Shown piece after piece: positions 35,992-45,398 of a stretch of 64,000 bases of DNA; the first letter of the stretch is position 1; each line of letters starts with the position of its first letter. Where the stretch lies: contig NZ_SWBO01000003.1 in NCBI RefSeq assembly GCF_005116475.1, positions 1 through 64,000 of the forward strand, given 5' to 3'. Under the pieces are notes generated by a model. That model made no database searches, was not told the origin of the DNA, and saw nothing but the letters and a program-made list of their open reading frames with translations. The position numbers and the translations under genes are program-made. The stretch is from Pedobacter cryotolerans (GTDB taxonomy: Bacteria > Bacteroidota > Bacteroidia > Sphingobacteriales > Sphingobacteriaceae).

Positions 35992-37110
35992 TTATGGCTG
36001 TACAGTTTTGAGGCGAAGATCACTCCTAACAGGAAAATGATCAGATAATTTTGCCTTGATAATGTGGTAATTAACTACCTCGATATTTTTGGTTGTAGCA
36101 ATATAATCGATCTGAAAATTAGGGAATTTACCGTTATATGTTCTTCCTAATCCTTTTCCCTTTTCTATAAATGCATTACTTAATGAATCTGTCATTTTTG
36201 TTACCGCATAAGATGCTGGTGTGTCGTTAAAATCTCCGGCAATTATATATGGTGTAGCGCAACTTTGAAAGTGGTCTTTCATTACATCAACCTGCTCGCT
36301 CCTTTTAATGAATGCACTTTTAATCATCCTTAAAATTCTTTTTGTAGATGCTTTGTTAAGGTCTATTTCTTTAGCCACTTCATCTAAATAATTATAATCT
36401 TCGCCTTGAAATGAGATAGATTGGAAATGGATATTATAAACCCTAAATACCTGAGATTTTAATTTTAAATCAACATAAATACTTTCGTTTCCACTAGAAT
36501 TTTCAAAGTTAATTCTGCCAGAATTTACAATTGGATATTTAGAAAATATAGCCAAGCCAATTGCCTCTGTTGAACTTTGCAAAGTTGGCACAAAGTAATA
36601 GTGTTTGGTATTGAGCATCTTTTTTAAGCTATCAACCGTATCAAAGGGTCCTTTTGGCTTGGTAAAAAATTCTTGAAAACAAATTACATCAGGGTTTTGC
36701 TCGCGAATTACAGCAAGCATTTGCTCCTTTACTTCTTCCGTAATTTTATCGCCATAGGGTGTAAAATTATGTACATTATAGGTCATCACTCTCACTAAAT
36801 CATCAGTGGCTTTTTCATTACTTCCGGCAGTGCCGAAAAAACCAAAAGTTGCATTTAATGTTTGCAAACCAGAGAAAATTATTAATACTGTGATAACAGA
36901 AAAAACCCATTTCTTTCTAAGTAACCAGTAAAGTAAAATTAAAAGATTACCAAGTAAAATAAATGGATAGGCCAAACCGAAAAAAGCTAAAACAATATGC
37001 TCTCTTGGATCGCTTTTACCAGCTAATATGCCACAAAATAAACAGATAGCTGCCGCAATTGCTATTAAAAGCATTAACTTATCAAAAAATGTGAAATTTT
37101 TCTTCTTCAT
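35992..37110 (-). CDS. Endonuclease/exonuclease/phosphatase-family membrane protein
   Basis: 372 residues. Three hydrophobic helices fill about 10-90, then an EEP (exonuclease III-like) domain: VRVMTYNVHNFTPYG, DVICFQEFFT, LAIFSKYPIVNSGRI, IAGDFNDTPAS and the terminal SDHFPVRSDL. Asn and Glu metal ligands and the catalytic His are all present. The active site should face the periplasm. Family members cut phospholipids, DNA or other phosphodiesters; the substrate is not known. The ATG overlaps the preceding rhomboid stop (TAATG), so translation is coupled. Confidence 0.88.
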   Translation of the reverse strand: MKKKNFTFFDKLMLLIAIAAAICLFCGILAGKSDPREHIVLAFFGLAYPFILLGNLLILLYWLLRKKWVFSVITVLIIFSGLQTLNATFGFFGTAGSNEKATDDLVRVMTYNVHNFTPYGDKITEEVKEQMLAVIREQNPDVICFQEFFTKPKGPFDTVDSLKKMLNTKHYYFVPTLQSSTEAIGLAIFSKYPIVNSGRINFENSSGNESIYVDLKLKSQVFRVYNIHFQSISFQGEDYNYLDEVAKEIDLNKASTKRILRMIKSAFIKRSEQVDVMKDHFQSCATPYIIAGDFNDTPASYAVTKMTDSLSNAFIEKGKGLGRTYNGKFPNFQIDYIATTKNIEVVNYHIIKAKLSDHFPVRSDLRLKTVQP

Positions 37111-37955
37111 TAACTGTTACTTGCTTTAAATAGCGTATCCTTTTCTTCTTTTGTTAATTTATCGTAACCGGATTTAGAAATCTTATCTAAAATGGCATCA
37201 ACCTCTTTTTGATTAACATTGCTTGATGATCTCTTTTGAGGAACTTCGTTTTTAACAACCTTCAATTTTGGTTTTCTCTCAAATATTTTGCTCAAATCAG
37301 TTCCGCTTTGCAATAACTTGATGTAAACAAAACCAAATAAAACACCACCTAAATGAGCGATGCTACCACCAGCATTTGTTGACTCGATACCGATCAGATT
37401 TAATAAAATATAAACCAGCAATATATACTTTAGCTTTACTTCGCCAATAAACAATAACCTGATAGAATAATCTGGAACCAGCGTTGCTGCCGCTGCAAAA
37501 ACTGATGCTACCGCTGCCGAAGCGCCAATTAAAGTACCTACATTGTTGTTAAATACTGGAAGTAGGTTATAGACAATAGCATAAAAAACTGCCCCAGCAA
37601 TTCCGCCAACTAAATATACAAAGTGAAATTGGCGAGGTTTTACAAAATCTAAAAATATCCTACCCATCCAATATAACCACAGCATATTAAACAGGATGTG
37701 AAAAAAATCAGCATGAAAAAATTGGTAAGTTAAAATGGTGTAGAAACGTGTTAACCACATTTCTGGCAAGGATGGAAAAGCCAAATAAGCTCTAATAAAA
37801 CCATCGACAAGCCCTCTTGAACCGCCCATAAATGCAATAACGCTTAACAGCGATGCCACTACAAAAATAATTGCATTGATACCAATAAAAAGCAAAATAG
37901 GATCGCCAGATTTAAATAACTTAAACTTTAAATCGTTTAACCAATTGTTAGTCAT
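37110..37955 (-). CDS. Rhomboid-family intramembrane protease, paralogue 1
   Basis: 281 residues with six hydrophobic helices. The helix-2 motif HADFFHILFNMLWLYWMGR and the helix-6 motif GSIAHLGGVLFG are conserved. The catalytic segment reads IGASAAVAS, so the nucleophile Ser is kept but the usual GxSG is GASA. A cytoplasmic tail (about 215-281) contains many Lys, Asn and Ser. It cleaves membrane-embedded substrates if active. It overlaps the second rhomboid gene by 8 bases. Confidence 0.88.
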   Translation of the reverse strand: MTNNWLNDLKFKLFKSGDPILLFIGINAIIFVVASLLSVIAFMGGSRGLVDGFIRAYLAFPSLPEMWLTRFYTILTYQFFHADFFHILFNMLWLYWMGRIFLDFVKPRQFHFVYLVGGIAGAVFYAIVYNLLPVFNNNVGTLIGASAAVASVFAAAATLVPDYSIRLLFIGEVKLKYILLVYILLNLIGIESTNAGGSIAHLGGVLFGFVYIKLLQSGTDLSKIFERKPKLKVVKNEVPQKRSSSNVNQKEVDAILDKISKSGYDKLTKEEKDTLFKASNS

Positions 37956-38682
37956 AATAATCGTAATAATTTGTTTTATTGCGCCAAAGTTTAACTAAAA
38001 TGAATCCAATTAAAGCACCGCCTAAGTGAGCGAAATGGGCAATTGAGTCTCCTTGAAAACGACCAAAACCCATAAACAGTTCAAATGCAATGTAAGCAGG
38101 CACGAAGTATTTAGCTTTTATTGGGATAGGAATAAACATTAGCATTAATTCCATATTTGGATACAAAACTGCAAATGCAGTAAGCACACCAAATATTGCA
38201 CCCGAGGCGCCAACCATTGTTCCAAAATAAATTGAACTTATATTTGAGGCTTGAGCATCAGTAAATACATTTGGATTATATTGCCTTTTTGCAAGCAATT
38301 CCAATTGCATGGTGCTGGTTTCAACAATTGATCCAGTAATCTGGTAAAGCTCTACCGCTTGAACAGCCCAATTTATGAATAAAGCACCGATACCTGTAAT
38401 GAGGTAAAAATTAAGAAATCTTTTTGAACCAAAATGATTCTCTAAAATGCCACCAAACATATATAAACCAAACATGTTAAAAAATATATGCATTAGATTT
38501 TCTTGAGAATGCATAAACATGTAAGTAATAGGTTGCCAAATTTGAAATTTAGGCGAGTCAAAATAATGAGCTCCTAAAAGCTCCATTAAATCAATACCTT
38601 GTTCCGTAAAAACCCAAGTCGCCACATAAAATATTACATTTATAATTAATAGGTTTTTTACTACAGGTGTAATGTTATTCAT
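37948..38682 (-). CDS. Rhomboid-family intramembrane protease, paralogue 2
   Basis: 244 residues with six helices. The hallmark NLMHIFFNMFGLYMFGGILE, GASGAIFGVL (catalytic Ser in GxSG) and AHFAHLGGALIGF (catalytic His) are all intact. The ATG at 38682 (MNNITPVVKN) is chosen because the family starts directly before the first helix; an in-frame ATG at 38742 would add twenty residues. It lies 135 bases downstream of mutL. Confidence 0.9.
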   Translation of the reverse strand: MNNITPVVKNLLIINVIFYVATWVFTEQGIDLMELLGAHYFDSPKFQIWQPITYMFMHSQENLMHIFFNMFGLYMFGGILENHFGSKRFLNFYLITGIGALFINWAVQAVELYQITGSIVETSTMQLELLAKRQYNPNVFTDAQASNISSIYFGTMVGASGAIFGVLTAFAVLYPNMELMLMFIPIPIKAKYFVPAYIAFELFMGFGRFQGDSIAHFAHLGGALIGFILVKLWRNKTNYYDYYD

Positions 38683-38817
38683 ATTTAAAATTAAATTGAT
38701 TTCGCGAATTTCTGCGATTTCAAGGTTAAATTCATTTTCCAAGCTTTCAGCTTTGGTCTTTAGTCTTTAGTCTTTGAGAACCTTCAACCGTCCATCCTTC
38801 TACCTCAAACCCTCTAA

Positions 38818-40671
38818 TTATCTCTCAAACTTTTGTGCAATTTCTGTTAGCGCAATGGTTTGGATTACTGGCCTACCACCAATACTAAAATTTGGCGTTT
38901 TACAAGCAAATAACTCTTCAATTAAGGTATTCATTTCTTGCTGCCCTAAAGCAGTTCCGGCTTTTATTGCACTATTTTTAGCCATACTTCGGGCCAAAGC
39001 ATCACGTTTATCTAATTTCAGCTCTTGCTGCGAATTTTTAAAACCCTCTATCAAATGCTCAAAAAGTTGTGTTTCATTAATATTTGTACTTCCTAAATCT
39101 ACAGGAATTCCTTCTATCACTAAAGTATTTTTCCCAAATTCTCTAACTTCAAAACCCAAACTTTTAATATCCTCTAATAAACTCTTAGCTAATTCATAGT
39201 CGTTCGGACTTAACGTTACCGTTTGCGGAAACAAACTTTGTTGTGAAGCACCTTTTCGATCTTCTAAATGCAATAAAAATCTTTCGTATAAAATACGTTC
39301 GTGTGCAGCTTGTTGGTCGATCATCATAATCCCAGATTTAATCTGAGAAACAATATAACGGTTATGCACCTGCATAAATTGCTTTTGTACAGGCTCAAAT
39401 TGATCGTCTTTTTGTGCTTCGCCTAAATCTATTGCTACTTGTTCTGGCACATGGTGATTACTAATCTCGTACAAAGAGCCCCAATTTTTACTTGGCGCCA
39501 TGCCACTTCCCCTTCCCTCATTTCTTAGAAACGGAATTTCTTTGGTTGCAGTTTTTGTTTGTGCAAATGGATTAAAATCTGGATTAAATGCAATACTTGG
39601 CGGCACAATATCTTCTGGCGCTTTATGCGTAATCATATTGCTAAAACCAGTTTCTTGGTTAAAATCTATCGTCGGACTGATGTTAAACTTACCTAATGAT
39701 CTTTTTACTGCAGAGTGGATAATGGCATAAATAGATCTTTCATCCAAATACTTAATTTCTGTTTTTGTGGGATGAACGTTTACATCAATTTTTGCGGGAT
39801 CAATCTCGATGAACAACACATACAATGGGAAATTATCATCGGGCAATAACTCCTGATAAGCTTTATTTACAGCATGATTTAAGTAAGCATCCTTGATAAA
39901 TCGATCGTTCACAAAAAAGAACTGCTCGCCTCTGGTTTTTTTAGCAAATTCTGGTTTACCAATGTATCCTTTTAGGTTAATTATAGTGGTTTCTTCTTCT
40001 ACCGGAATTAAACGTTCGTTATAATTATTACCAAATAAATGAACAATCCGCTGTTTCATTGCAGATGCTGGCAAACGATAAATTTCGGCTCCATCATGGT
40101 GTAAGCTAAAAGCGATATGAGGTTTTGCCATTGCCACACGCTGAAACTCATCAATTATATGGCGCATCTCTGCCGGATTACTCTTTAAAAAATTTCGTCG
40201 AGCGGGCGTATTATAAAATAAATTTTTAATGCAAATACTTGTTCCGTTAGCTGTACCAACTGGCTCTTGTTTAACAAAAGTTGCACCTTCAATTTCAATC
40301 AACGTACCAACCTCATCTTCATGACGCTTGGTTTTCATTTCTACTTGTGCGATAGCTGCAATAGAGGCCATTGCTTCGCCCCTAAAACCCATGGTTCTGA
40401 TGGCAAAAAGATCTTCCGCTTTGCGAACTTTAGAAGTAGCATGACGCTCGAAACACATGCGAGCATCGGTTACACTCATACCACAACCATTATCTATCAC
40501 TTGTATCAATGCTTTACCTGCATCTTTTACAATCAGTTGTATTTTATCTGCACCTGCATCTATCGCGTTTTCAAGTAGTTCTTTTACCGCTGATGCAGGT
40601 CGCTGCACCACCTCACCTGCTGCAATTTGATTGGCAACACTATCGGGTAAAAGTTGTATAATATCAGACAT
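38818..40671 (-). CDS. mutL: DNA mismatch repair protein MutL
   Basis: 617 residues. The GHKL ATPase domain has IAAGEVVQRPASAVKELLEN, IDAGADKIQLIV with DNGCGM, and RTMGFRGEAMASIAA. The transducer domain follows with FFVNDRFIKD and VNVHPTKTEIKYL. The C-terminal dimerisation/endonuclease domain starts near residue 420; the motif normally read as DQHAxxE..E is DQQAAHERILYE here, and the usual CPHGRP is NFSIGGRP. It couples MutS recognition to strand cutting. The order mutL, rhomboid, rhomboid, EEP, cysS suggests one minus-strand transcript. Confidence 0.95.
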   Translation of the reverse strand: MSDIIQLLPDSVANQIAAGEVVQRPASAVKELLENAIDAGADKIQLIVKDAGKALIQVIDNGCGMSVTDARMCFERHATSKVRKAEDLFAIRTMGFRGEAMASIAAIAQVEMKTKRHEDEVGTLIEIEGATFVKQEPVGTANGTSICIKNLFYNTPARRNFLKSNPAEMRHIIDEFQRVAMAKPHIAFSLHHDGAEIYRLPASAMKQRIVHLFGNNYNERLIPVEEETTIINLKGYIGKPEFAKKTRGEQFFFVNDRFIKDAYLNHAVNKAYQELLPDDNFPLYVLFIEIDPAKIDVNVHPTKTEIKYLDERSIYAIIHSAVKRSLGKFNISPTIDFNQETGFSNMITHKAPEDIVPPSIAFNPDFNPFAQTKTATKEIPFLRNEGRGSGMAPSKNWGSLYEISNHHVPEQVAIDLGEAQKDDQFEPVQKQFMQVHNRYIVSQIKSGIMMIDQQAAHERILYERFLLHLEDRKGASQQSLFPQTVTLSPNDYELAKSLLEDIKSLGFEVREFGKNTLVIEGIPVDLGSTNINETQLFEHLIEGFKNSQQELKLDKRDALARSMAKNSAIKAGTALGQQEMNTLIEELFACKTPNFSIGGRPVIQTIALTEIAQKFER

Positions 40672-40853
40672 TTATTGTTTTTTGTAAGCCGCTAATTTAG
40701 GCAAAATAAGCCTATTTTTGAGATAAAAAATGATTGTTTAATTGTCAAATTGCTTCCCAACCACTAAATTGGCTTCGTTTAAATTAACAGTTTTTAATGC
40801 AACATTGTTAACTCTTAATTGAAAACTGTGAACTGAATTTATATCTTTAAAAC

Positions 40854-42485
40854 ATGAAACAATTCCTCTCCCTAATTGCGCTATTATTTATTTTAAGTGG
40901 CTGCACCAAGCCAAAAGCAGATTTGATCGTTTTTAATGCAAAAATTTATACCGTTAACGAAAAATTTGATATTGCAGAGGCAATGGCAATTAAAGACGGT
41001 AAAATTTTAGCTGTTGGTAGCGAAGCTGATATTAAAAAGCAATATGCTGGTAGCGAAGAAATGGATGCAAAAGGAAAAACCATTTATCCGGGATTTATAG
41101 ATGCTCATGCACATTTTTATGGTTATGGAGAAAGTTTACAAAGTGCAGATTTGAGGGGAACCAAAAGTTGGGACGAAGTAATTACTCGATTAGTTGAATT
41201 TGCTAAAACACACCCAGATGGATGGCTAACTGGCAGAGGTTGGGATCAAAATGATTGGCCTAACAAACAATTCCCTACTAAGGAAAAACTAGACTCACTT
41301 TTCCCTACCAGACCAGTTTTACTAGAACGCGTTGATGGACATGCCTCTATTGCTAACCAAAGTGCATTAACGGCATCAGGAATTACGAAATCTTTTGCTT
41401 TAACTGGCGGAGATATTGTAGAGGTTAATGGCAAACTAACAGGCTTACTAATTGACAATGCCGTAGAATTAGTTGCCAATAAAGTGCCAGCAGTAAACGA
41501 AACCCAAGCAAAAAAGATATTTTTAGATGCGCAAAAAAATTGTTTTGCAGCTGGCTTAACCACTATTGATGATTGTGGACTAGATTATGAGGCCGTTGAG
41601 TTTATTGAAAAGTTACAAGCAGACAAAAGTTTAAAAATGCGTTTGTACGTTATGCTATCAGATAATGAAAAAAACTTCGATTATTTGTTTAAACGTGGAG
41701 CCATAAAAACAGACCGATTAAATGTTAGAGCATTTAAAGTTTATGCAGATGGCGCTTTAGGTTCCAGAGGCGCTTGTTTAATGCATCCTTACAGCGATAT
41801 GCCATCGAAATCTGGCTTCTTGTTAAGTGATTTAAAACATTTTGAAGAAGTAGCTAAAAAAATAAATGCTTACAATTTTCAGATGTGTACACATGCTATT
41901 GGCGATTCGGCGAACCGCAGTATCTTAAAAATTTACAATAATGTTTTGGGCGGCAAAAACGATAAACGCTGGAGAATTGAACATGCACAAGTGGTAGCGC
42001 AAAGTGATTTCAATTTATTTGGTAGCGCAAGTGTGGTGCCATCTGTACAACCTACACATGCCACTTCTGATATGTATTGGGCAGGCGATCGTTTAGGAAA
42101 AGAAAGAGTAAAAGGTGCTTATGCATACAAACAATTGATGCAACAAAATGGTTGGATACCTTTAGGAACTGACTTTCCGGTGGAGGAGATAAATCCCATG
42201 TTTACATTTTATGCAGCAACTGCCAGAAAAGATGATGAAAATTATCCGCAAGGTGGTTACCAAATGGAAAATGCCTTAACCAGAGAACAAACCTTAAGAG
42301 GGATGACTATTTGGGCAGCAAAAGCCAATTTTGAAGAAAAAGAAAAAGGAAGTTTGGAGGTAGGAAAATTTGCAGATTTTGTGATTTTAGAAAATGATTT
42401 AATGAAAGCAACCGATCAACAAATTTTAAAAAACAAAGTAATAAAAACCTATGTTAATGGAGAAAAAGTATATGAGAAGAAGTAG
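40854..42485 (+). CDS. YtcJ-type amidohydrolase, lipoprotein
   Basis: 543 residues. A lipoprotein signal ends in LSGC (Cys17). The metal-dependent hydrolase fold shows IYPGFIDAHAHFYGYGESL, CTHAIGDSANRSI, RIEHAQVV and LGTDFPVEEINP, and ends with the small beta-domain (GSLEVGKFADFVILEND). Homologues hydrolyse N-acyl or formyl groups from varied substrates; the exact substrate is not known. It lies on the plus strand and its stop is 14 bases after the start of the next gene, so the pair is coupled. Confidence 0.88.
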   Translation: MKQFLSLIALLFILSGCTKPKADLIVFNAKIYTVNEKFDIAEAMAIKDGKILAVGSEADIKKQYAGSEEMDAKGKTIYPGFIDAHAHFYGYGESLQSADLRGTKSWDEVITRLVEFAKTHPDGWLTGRGWDQNDWPNKQFPTKEKLDSLFPTRPVLLERVDGHASIANQSALTASGITKSFALTGGDIVEVNGKLTGLLIDNAVELVANKVPAVNETQAKKIFLDAQKNCFAAGLTTIDDCGLDYEAVEFIEKLQADKSLKMRLYVMLSDNEKNFDYLFKRGAIKTDRLNVRAFKVYADGALGSRGACLMHPYSDMPSKSGFLLSDLKHFEEVAKKINAYNFQMCTHAIGDSANRSILKIYNNVLGGKNDKRWRIEHAQVVAQSDFNLFGSASVVPSVQPTHATSDMYWAGDRLGKERVKGAYAYKQLMQQNGWIPLGTDFPVEEINPMFTFYAATARKDDENYPQGGYQMENALTREQTLRGMTIWAAKANFEEKEKGSLEVGKFADFVILENDLMKATDQQILKNKVIKTYVNGEKVYEKK

Positions 42486-44289
42486 TTTAGCTGGAATTTT
42501 TGCAGTTTGTTTAGTTGCCATTTTTACATTAAGTGCTTGTGCGCAAGACCATAAAAAGAACGAAAATCGGTTAAAAATTATTAATGAAATCTCTAAAAAT
42601 TTGGTTTTACTCAATAACCAAAATAATTTTATCCCTGTAACTAAATTAGCAGAAAAAAAATTCGCCTCAATTAATTTAGGCTTCGAACATCAAATTGCTT
42701 TTGATAGTTTACTAAATAAATATGCGGATGTTAAATCACTAAGTGCCGAAAAATATAAAGACTCTACAACGCTTAATGATTTGGCTGATGATTTGAAATT
42801 TTACAATACGGTAATTATTTCCATTACAGATCAAATGGCTAAAAACAGCCGTTACTTAAATTTTATCTCCGATTTAGCCCAACATAAAAATGTGGTAGTT
42901 GCTCTTTTTGGAGATGGTAAAAGCTTAAGTTCTTTTGATAATATTGCTGCACCAATAGTGTGGAGCCCACAAAATTCGCAAGAAGCAGCAATGGTTGCTC
43001 CGCAGCTAATTTTTGGTGGTATTGCAGCAGAGCACACTTTAACTAAAGGATTTTCAGCCAAATACACAGCAGGTTCAGGTTATAAAACTACAGTAACCCG
43101 CTTAAAATTTACTGTTCCGGAAGATGCTGGGGTAAATGTAGAAGATTTAATGGAAGTTGATAAAATTGCACAAGAAGCCATTGCAGGAAAAGCTGCTCCA
43201 GGCATTGTAGTTTTAGTAGCCAAAGATGGAAAAGTGATTTACAATAAGGCTTTTGGCTCGCATACTTACGACAATCTACAAGCAGATAATGTGAGCGATA
43301 TCTTCGATTTAGCATCAGTTACCAAAACAACAGCAACTACACCAAGTGTAATGCGTTTGGTAGAGCAAAATAAATTAAAGTTAGATACCAATGTTGGTTT
43401 TTACATCCCAAAAGCACGTAATACGCCAATGAATCAAATTAATGTTCGCGAGGTGATGCTGCATCAAGCAGGATTTATTCCTTTTATTCCGTTCCATAAC
43501 TATGTGAAAGAAGGATATTATGCAAGAGACTCTTCTGCTGCTTTCCCTACTAAAGTTGCCGATAATTACTACGTTAAAAAAGGATTTTTTAGTGATTTTA
43601 TGTGGCCAAAAATGTTAAACTCTCCTATTAAAACTCGTGGATCTTATGTGTATAGTGATATCAGTATGTATGTAATGCAAGATATTGTAGAGCAGATTAC
43701 AGAAACACCTTTAGAAAAATATGTAGTTGATAATTTTTACACGCCACTTGGTATGCATACTGCAGGTTATCTACCTCGTAATCGTTTTACGAAAGAACAA
43801 ATTGTACCAACAGAAGATGATAAAGTATTTAGAAAAACGTTGTTAGAAGGCTACGTACACGATCAAGGTGCTGCATTACGTGGTGGTGTGGCTGGTCATG
43901 CTGGTTTATTTGGCAATGCAAATGATTTAGCCATCTATTACCAAATGTTATTGAATAAAGGTACTTATGGCGGAGAGCAATATTTTACCCCACAAACAGT
44001 AGATACTTTTACCAGCAAACAATCTGACGTAAGTAGAAGAGGTTTGGGTTTTGATAGAGCTGATGCAGATTTGACTAAAAAATATCCATCGCAAATGGCT
44101 TCTCAGCAAACTTATGGCCATACAGGTTATACAGGTATTGGTGTTTGGGTAGACCCTAATCGTAATTTAGTTTACATTTTCTTGTCGAACAGAGTACACC
44201 CTGGTGTAAGCGAGCAATTGGGAAGATTAAACATTAGACCAAGAATACACGATGCAATAAATAAAGCGGTAGACAAGGCTGTTAAATAG
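42472..44289 (+). CDS. Serine hydrolase (beta-lactamase fold) with GH3 C-terminal-type remnant
   Basis: 605 residues. Lipoprotein signal LSAC (Cys23). Residues about 35-200 resemble the C-terminal domain of GH3 beta-N-acetylglucosaminidases (NLVLLNNQNNFIPV, LADDLKFYNTVIISITDQ), but no GH3 catalytic domain precedes it. The hydrolase domain runs from about 225: FDLASVTKTT with catalytic Ser282 and Lys285, YSDIS and YGHTGYTG. In other Bacteroidota the same C-terminal half follows a full GH3 catalytic domain in proteins near 1000 residues. The ATG at 42472 is chosen for the signal peptide. Substrate probably peptidoglycan-related. Confidence 0.85.
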   Translation: MRRSSLAGIFAVCLVAIFTLSACAQDHKKNENRLKIINEISKNLVLLNNQNNFIPVTKLAEKKFASINLGFEHQIAFDSLLNKYADVKSLSAEKYKDSTTLNDLADDLKFYNTVIISITDQMAKNSRYLNFISDLAQHKNVVVALFGDGKSLSSFDNIAAPIVWSPQNSQEAAMVAPQLIFGGIAAEHTLTKGFSAKYTAGSGYKTTVTRLKFTVPEDAGVNVEDLMEVDKIAQEAIAGKAAPGIVVLVAKDGKVIYNKAFGSHTYDNLQADNVSDIFDLASVTKTTATTPSVMRLVEQNKLKLDTNVGFYIPKARNTPMNQINVREVMLHQAGFIPFIPFHNYVKEGYYARDSSAAFPTKVADNYYVKKGFFSDFMWPKMLNSPIKTRGSYVYSDISMYVMQDIVEQITETPLEKYVVDNFYTPLGMHTAGYLPRNRFTKEQIVPTEDDKVFRKTLLEGYVHDQGAALRGGVAGHAGLFGNANDLAIYYQMLLNKGTYGGEQYFTPQTVDTFTSKQSDVSRRGLGFDRADADLTKKYPSQMASQQTYGHTGYTGIGVWVDPNRNLVYIFLSNRVHPGVSEQLGRLNIRPRIHDAINKAVDKAVK

Positions 44290-44297
44290 ATGGATTT

Positions 44298-44346
44298 ACC
44301 ACATAGAAACATAGTTTGTTAATTACAAGCTATGTTTTTTGTGGTT
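44298..44346. terminator. Bidirectional terminator
   Basis: ACCACA and AAACATAG (44298-44314) pair with CTATGTTT and TGTGGT (44329-44346) around a TTAATTA loop. It separates the convergent serine hydrolase and the next minus-strand gene. Confidence 0.7.
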
Positions 44347-44349
44347 AAT

Positions 44350-45180
44350 TTAAATCATCACCTTATAAATCACCGTTTCCAAAACGTCTGTATCTCTATC
44401 TTCACAAAGCAAAAATTCTATTTGATTTTCGTTTTGTTTAAACAAAGTAATTCCTTCAAATTTATGTGTTGAAGATATTTTTTTGGTAAATTTTAACGCT
44501 AAAGTTTCAGCATTTATACAGCCAATATAACTGCCCAAAATTTTACCATCCTCGTAAGTAGATTTGGTATCTTCCGCAGCTGCGATAAAATATATTTCAT
44601 TTTTATGCAAAAGTGCATCAGTAAACGAAACCAACTTTTTGTTGTCTTTTAATAAAATGATCGGGACAAAATGAATATCATCAGCAGATGTTAAATCTGA
44701 ACCGCCAACTTTAACTATCCCATTTTTTTGGGCTTTCCCGTTGCCACGATTAAAGAGATACCAATTACTACCATTAAAAACTGCTCCTTCAATGTTTAAA
44801 TTCTCGTCATCAATTTTGCATTGTTTTTTAATTTTGGCATATAATGACGATAAATCATGCTGCGTAATTTCCTTCGTTTGCAAATCAAACTTTAGCATTA
44901 AATTTCGGTTTTGGGTTGAGCCTGAACCTAAAAGATACAACACATTCTGATAATGGCAAAGCACTTCGAAATCTGGTTTTTGAGCTTTTGGTATATTTTC
45001 TAAAACTGGTAAATCTTTTAAAATTTGAATTTTGTTTAGCGTTTTACGATCAATATCATATTCGTATAAATAAGCGCTATTATCGCCAATTACATATAAA
45101 AAATTCTGCTTCAGGAATAAACCCGAAGCAGAACCTATACCTTTTATAGTCGCAAAAATTGATAGTTTTTCTTTATCCAT
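44350..45180 (-). CDS. Hypothetical beta-propeller-like protein
   Basis: 276 residues, no signal peptide. Repeating beta patterns are visible, such as FLKQNFLYVIGDNSAYLYEY, HYQNVLYLLGSGST, FNGSNWYLFNRGNG and LLHKNEIYFIAAAED, as in a beta-propeller. The family is one of the uncharacterised Bacteroidota groups; I could not name it with certainty. It is flanked by a terminator and a dispersed repeat, so it is probably monocistronic. Confidence 0.7.
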   Translation of the reverse strand: MDKEKLSIFATIKGIGSASGLFLKQNFLYVIGDNSAYLYEYDIDRKTLNKIQILKDLPVLENIPKAQKPDFEVLCHYQNVLYLLGSGSTQNRNLMLKFDLQTKEITQHDLSSLYAKIKKQCKIDDENLNIEGAVFNGSNWYLFNRGNGKAQKNGIVKVGGSDLTSADDIHFVPIILLKDNKKLVSFTDALLHKNEIYFIAAAEDTKSTYEDGKILGSYIGCINAETLALKFTKKISSTHKFEGITLFKQNENQIEFLLCEDRDTDVLETVIYKVMI

Positions 45181-45230
45181 TTGGCTTAATATTTAAAACC
45201 ATACTTATGCATTTTGTATTTACATTTTGC

Positions 45231-45335
45231 TAGCGTGAGGGATAGAAACGGAAAGCCCACAGACCCGATTTTTCATCGGGGCGAGGACTTGTAGTGAATA
45301 GCCCGCCCCTTGCGTAGCTTGGGACACGCCCAAAT
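45231..45335. repeat. Dispersed GC-rich repeat, copy 1
   Basis: Starts GCGTGAGGGATAG and ends GGGACACGCCCAAATT, with GCGAGGACTTGTAGTGAATA and AGCCCGCCCCTTGCGTAGC in the middle. It is similar over about 105 bp to the sequence at 60228-60338, and the ends GCGTG/CACGC are inverted. It is much richer in GC than its surroundings. Nothing shows coding. Confidence 0.8.
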
Positions 45336-45398
45336 TTCATTTTGCTGTTAAATTTTTTAACCAAAATAGATTCTTCGCTTCGCTCTGAATGACAAAAA

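Noticed and set aside
38774..39199. A 141-codon plus-strand frame across the end of mutL
   Set aside because: Antisense to the conserved MutL C-terminal domain; no own features.
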